Assembly (NCBI GenBank): GCA_019239775.1
Contig: JAFAZN010000363.1
Coordinates: 1 to 64,000, forward strand
Direction: 5' to 3'
Source: Chloroflexota bacterium
Lineage (GTDB): Bacteria; Chloroflexota; UBA6077; CF-72
DNA length: 64,000 nt
A program made the translations under genes and the position numbers. Numbering within the stretch: the stretch's first letter is position 1; each line of letters starts with the position of its first letter. Below are positions 61,119 through 64,000 of this stretch, piece by piece. The notes below the pieces were generated by a model. The model was not told the DNA's origin and did no database searches. It saw nothing but the letters and a program-made list of their open reading frames with translations.

Positions 61119-62366
61119 GTGCCCCGGCGTCCGTTGATCGTCACGAGCATCTTTGGGCTAGCACTGCTTGCGCGGTTGCTGATCCTGGCATTTCGCTCGG
61201 ATGATCTCCAAACCTGGGAGTACGAGACGCTGGCGGGAAATATTGCCAGCGGCAACGGCTATGTGATCACGCGGTTCGGCCACGATGTGCTGGCCTTTGG
61301 TGACGGCAACTTGTATTCGTTCCTGGCAGGTGCCGTCTACGCCGCGATCGGCCACATTCCATTGGCACTTGCAGTACTTCAGGCGGTAATCGCCTCACTT
61401 GCGGCTCCGGTGCTGTACGTCATTGCCGAGCGGCCATTTGGATGGCAGCGCGCGTCGCTTGGCGCGGTACTGGCTGCACTTCATCCAGGGTTGCTTGCGT
61501 ACACCTTGAAGTTGCATCCGCTCGGGCTCGACGTCTTGCTGCTCTCGTTGCTCACGTATTGGAGCTTGCAGCGGCAGTGGACGAAACGCGGCAGCCTCAT
61601 GGCCGGGCTCACGCTGGGGCTCAATCTCATGAGCCGGCCGACCTACTTCTTCGCAGGCGTCGGTACCTGGTCGCTGCGTTGGATCAACCGGCGGGCAAAT
61701 GGACGGTACCTGGCCGCGGCAGTTGCGATCGCGGTTGTCGTCGGGATGCCGTGGGTTGTTCGGAACTGGGCGCGCCTTGGTGAACCGCTGCTCATTTCGA
61801 CCAGTTTCGAGGACGTGTGGAAGGGCAATAACGCCGCGGCCACAGGTTCGGGATTCGTCGCCCCTGGCATAACGGTGTTCGACGTCGCCTCACCCACGCT
61901 ACGCGCGCGCATCTTCCAGTCCGACGAGCTCCAGGTCAACAACATGTTCGCCGAAGAGACGTTGGAGTTCATCCAGCAGTCGCCCGACCAGTTCGCAAGT
62001 CTTGTCGTGCGCAAGTTCTTCTATTTCTGGTGGCTGCCGCAACAGGCAGGCGTGCTGTACCCCAGCACCTGGCTAGCGGCGTACCAGGTCTACGCGCTGG
62101 TAATCTTCGCATTCGCGGCGATTGGCGCGGCGGGGATTTTGCGCAACGGTACGTCGGATGAACGCAACCTGCTGTCGATGATCGTCTCGGTCGGGCTGCT
62201 GCTGGCGGTGGCGCACGCGCTGGCGTATGTCGAGGGAAGGCACCGCTGGGGCATCGAGCCGCTGGTCCTGCTGATCACGGCTCGCGGGGTCATGACGGTC
62301 CTTAGCTCGCTTCGAGGCGCGAGTTGGCGTCAATGGCGCGAATTACGTCGAGCGAGCGAGACGTAG
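61119..62366 (+). CDS. GT39-like membrane glycosyltransferase
   Basis: 415 aa from GTG 61119, about ten helices. The first loop DDLQTWEYETLAGNIASGNGYV contains the acidic residues and GNIASGNGY pattern of ArnT-like proteins; LMSRPTYFFAGV and EGRHRWGIEPL follow. Shorter than the other two GT39-like proteins and without a GT2 neighbour. Acceptor unknown. Confidence 0.83.
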   Translation: MPRRPLIVTSIFGLALLARLLILAFRSDDLQTWEYETLAGNIASGNGYVITRFGHDVLAFGDGNLYSFLAGAVYAAIGHIPLALAVLQAVIASLAAPVLYVIAERPFGWQRASLGAVLAALHPGLLAYTLKLHPLGLDVLLLSLLTYWSLQRQWTKRGSLMAGLTLGLNLMSRPTYFFAGVGTWSLRWINRRANGRYLAAAVAIAVVVGMPWVVRNWARLGEPLLISTSFEDVWKGNNAAATGSGFVAPGITVFDVASPTLRARIFQSDELQVNNMFAEETLEFIQQSPDQFASLVVRKFFYFWWLPQQAGVLYPSTWLAAYQVYALVIFAFAAIGAAGILRNGTSDERNLLSMIVSVGLLLAVAHALAYVEGRHRWGIEPLVLLITARGVMTVLSSLRGASWRQWRELRRASET

Positions 62367-62449
62367 CTGAGCACGATCACCGTGATGAGCAGCGCAGAAT
62401 AGAACAAGCTCAGCCCGAGATCGACGGCCCCCAACGCCGGCACGACGGG

Positions 62450-63808
62450 TCAGCGTAGCACGCGGTCGCAGGCGGTGACGAAGCTCCTGGCTAGAGCGGG
62501 CGTGCCTGCGAAGTTCAAGTGGATGTAGGACGCCAAGGTGGAACCAATGCAAAAGCCTTCCAAGGCATCGCTGTCTGACAGGCGGTACGCGGCGACCTGG
62601 GCAGTCGGCGCGTTGGCTACAGACCAGTGGAATTCGTGGCCGCGCACTCGCATGCCTTTCGGCATGAGTGGCGAAGAACGCAGCGACTCGACCTCCCGAT
62701 AACCGATCGTCAGGGTTCGGCGCTGCATTCGCGAAGCCGCGGGCAGCACCCCAAACATCGGCAGGGTCTCACCTTCAAACGTGGTCAACGTCTGGCCCAG
62801 CGCCATCAGGCCGCCGCATTCGGCATAGAGCGGCATCTCGCGCGCGACATGCCCGCGAATGGCAGTGCGCATGGGCTGGTTGGCGGCCAGCTCGCGGGCG
62901 TAGAGCTCAGGAAATCCGCCACCGATGTAAACGCCTCGCGCATCTGACGGCAGCGCCACATCATCCAGCGGCGAAAACGGAACGACCTCAGCGCCGCAGT
63001 CGCGCAGCAGATCGATGGTGTCCTGGTAGTAGAAGCCGAAAGCGCGATCCTGCGCCACAGCGATGCGCGGCGCGCCATTGGCAACCGGCTGCGATTGCAC
63101 CGCATTGGTGGTCAGGTCTGGCGCCTCATGCGCGATCCGCCACAGCGCCTCGAGATCGAACCGCTCATCGACTAGGGCCGCAAGACGCTCCAGCGCACGC
63201 GTTGACATGGCGTGTTCGGACGCGGGCACGAGGCCAAGGTGGCGTTCTGGAACCGCAACTTCGGGATCCATGGGCAGGCTGCCAAGAACCGGCAGCCCGG
63301 TTGCAGCGCGGATCGCATCAGCGGTCGCCTGCAGATGGCCGGCGCTGCCAACTCGATTCAGAATCACGCCTCGCAGATCCACGCCGGGCTGCATAGCGCA
63401 GCAACCCAGAACCAGCGCCGCCGCCGTGCCGCTCATGGCCGCGACGTCTAACACCAGAATGACCGGGCACTGGAGCGTGCGCGCCAACTCGGCGGTGCTG
63501 CCCTGTTGGGTGGCGCCGATCCCGTCGTAGAGCCCCATGACGCCTTCGATCACCGCCAGGTCGGCTTCACGCATGCCACGCGCGAAGACGCCGCGTAAGG
63601 CGGCGTCGTCAAGCAGCCAGACGTCGAGATTGCGCGAGGGTCGGCCCGCCGCGAGTGCATGCAAACTGGGATCGATGTAGTCCGGGCCCGCTTTGAATGG
63701 CGCAGGACGGCGCCCGCGGGTCCTGAGCGCGGCGAGCAGCCCGAGTGTGACGGTCGTTTTGCCGACGGAACTGTGCGTGCCTGCCAGAAGGAGCCGCGCG
63801 CTCACCAT
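62450..63808 (-). CDS. cbiA: Cobyrinate a,c-diamide synthase
   Basis: 452 aa. ATP- and glutamine-dependent amidation of corrin side chains in cobalamin synthesis. N-terminal P-loop-like GTHSSVGKTTVTLGLL and FKAGPDYIDPSLH. Glutaminase half with nucleophile Cys in YAECGGLMAL and His in SYIHLNFAG. CobB (hydrogenobyrinate) and CbiA (cobyrinate) forms cannot be separated by motifs. No other cobalamin genes are in the window. Confidence 0.93.
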   Translation of the reverse strand: MVSARLLLAGTHSSVGKTTVTLGLLAALRTRGRRPAPFKAGPDYIDPSLHALAAGRPSRNLDVWLLDDAALRGVFARGMREADLAVIEGVMGLYDGIGATQQGSTAELARTLQCPVILVLDVAAMSGTAAALVLGCCAMQPGVDLRGVILNRVGSAGHLQATADAIRAATGLPVLGSLPMDPEVAVPERHLGLVPASEHAMSTRALERLAALVDERFDLEALWRIAHEAPDLTTNAVQSQPVANGAPRIAVAQDRAFGFYYQDTIDLLRDCGAEVVPFSPLDDVALPSDARGVYIGGGFPELYARELAANQPMRTAIRGHVAREMPLYAECGGLMALGQTLTTFEGETLPMFGVLPAASRMQRRTLTIGYREVESLRSSPLMPKGMRVRGHEFHWSVANAPTAQVAAYRLSDSDALEGFCIGSTLASYIHLNFAGTPALARSFVTACDRVLR

Positions 63809-63823
63809 CTCGAACTTACATGT

Positions 63824-64000
63824 TCACGCGAGGGCTACGAGGTTGCGTTGGCGCAAGATCCGCCACACCCGCGTGGCAGTCCAGCCCTGGTCCATCTGCG
63901 GCGGCTGCTCGAGCCGGCGTGGCTGGCCGTCCGCGAAAGTCTCCACCACGGTCTCGTTGACGCGTATGACCCCATCCAGATCGCCGCGCAGGAACTCGGG
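63824..64000 (-). CDS. C-terminal end of an unidentified protein, 5'-partial
   Basis: The last 58 codons of a minus-strand frame entering from the right edge and stopping 15 bases before the cobyrinate synthase start. The translation (GDLDGVIRVNETVVETFADG and TATRVWRILRQRN) is not low-complexity and looks like a real protein end, but I do not recognise it. The tight spacing suggests an operon with the synthase gene. Confidence 0.5.
   Translation of the reverse strand, partial: PEFLRGDLDGVIRVNETVVETFADGQPRRLEQPPQMDQGWTATRVWRILRQRNLVALA

Overview
This is a high-GC bacterial chromosome segment, densely packed with long co-directional operons and many ATGA, GTGA or TGATG start/stop overlaps. No phage, insertion sequence or CRISPR is visible. 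The gene set (caa3-type oxidases, a HemQ-type heme pathway, mycobacterium-like phospholipid mannosylation genes, YfhO, Flp pilins, no LPS or outer-membrane genes) suggests a free-living aerobic member of Chloroflexota or a nearby terrabacterial phylum. That placement is inference; no 16S or marker tree is available here.

Layout. 1-10117 (minus): two complete heme-copper oxidase clusters. One is A2-type (ctaC-ctaD, then a ctaA-like gene). The other is A1-type (lipoprotein ctaC, ctaD, ctaE, ctaF, ctaG, unknown membrane protein). 10129-13854: a uracil-DNA glycosylase-like protein, a GT2/GT39 glycosyltransferase pair and a DUF218 protein. 13955-21976 (plus): an eight-gene heme operon hemQ-E-H-C-D-A-B-L, taking glutamyl-tRNA to heme except for the porphyrinogen oxidase. 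22048-22545: a glutaredoxin-PDZ protein whose active-site Cys codon is TGA followed by a SECIS-like hairpin, i.e. a probable selenoprotein that ORF callers truncate. 22905-28295: a MarR-controlled efflux operon. 28299-31946 (minus): tRNA-Arg and a locus like the mycobacterial PIM locus (two acyltransferases, PimA-like, PgsA-like).

32008-35830 (plus): prfB with its programmed frameshift, then hisH-hisA-hisF-hisIE. 35816-38502 (minus): yqhQ, rpmE, rpmA, rplU, scpB. 38489-43560: membrane glycosyltransferases and a 4-TM protein. 43567-51381: a family 4 UDG, a CaiB-type CoA-transferase and a three-gene thiamine-dependent oxidoreductase. The oxidoreductase's active-site residues match oxalate oxidoreductase as I remember it. 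Divergent from it are two enoyl-CoA hydratases, with a FadR-type regulator beyond them and a FadR-type palindrome in the shared promoter. 51407-54832: a sulfite-oxidase-fold enzyme, rpsF-ssb-rpsR and a membrane parvulin. 54954-64000: small orphan genes, DinB, a flavin reductase, an orphan histidine kinase, two convergent Flp pilins with mirror-image terminators, two MFS transporters, tRNA-Leu, a GT39-like protein, cobyrinate a,c-diamide synthase and a partial unknown gene.

How they fit together: the heme operon and ctaA-like gene supply the two terminal oxidases. The putative oxalate oxidoreductase and CoA-transferase could feed electrons and carbon from oxalate. The GT2/GT-C pairs and PIM-like genes build the envelope. 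The three most interesting items are the selenocysteine glutaredoxin-PDZ fusion, the oxalate oxidoreductase locus in an apparently aerobic organism, and the PIM-like locus.
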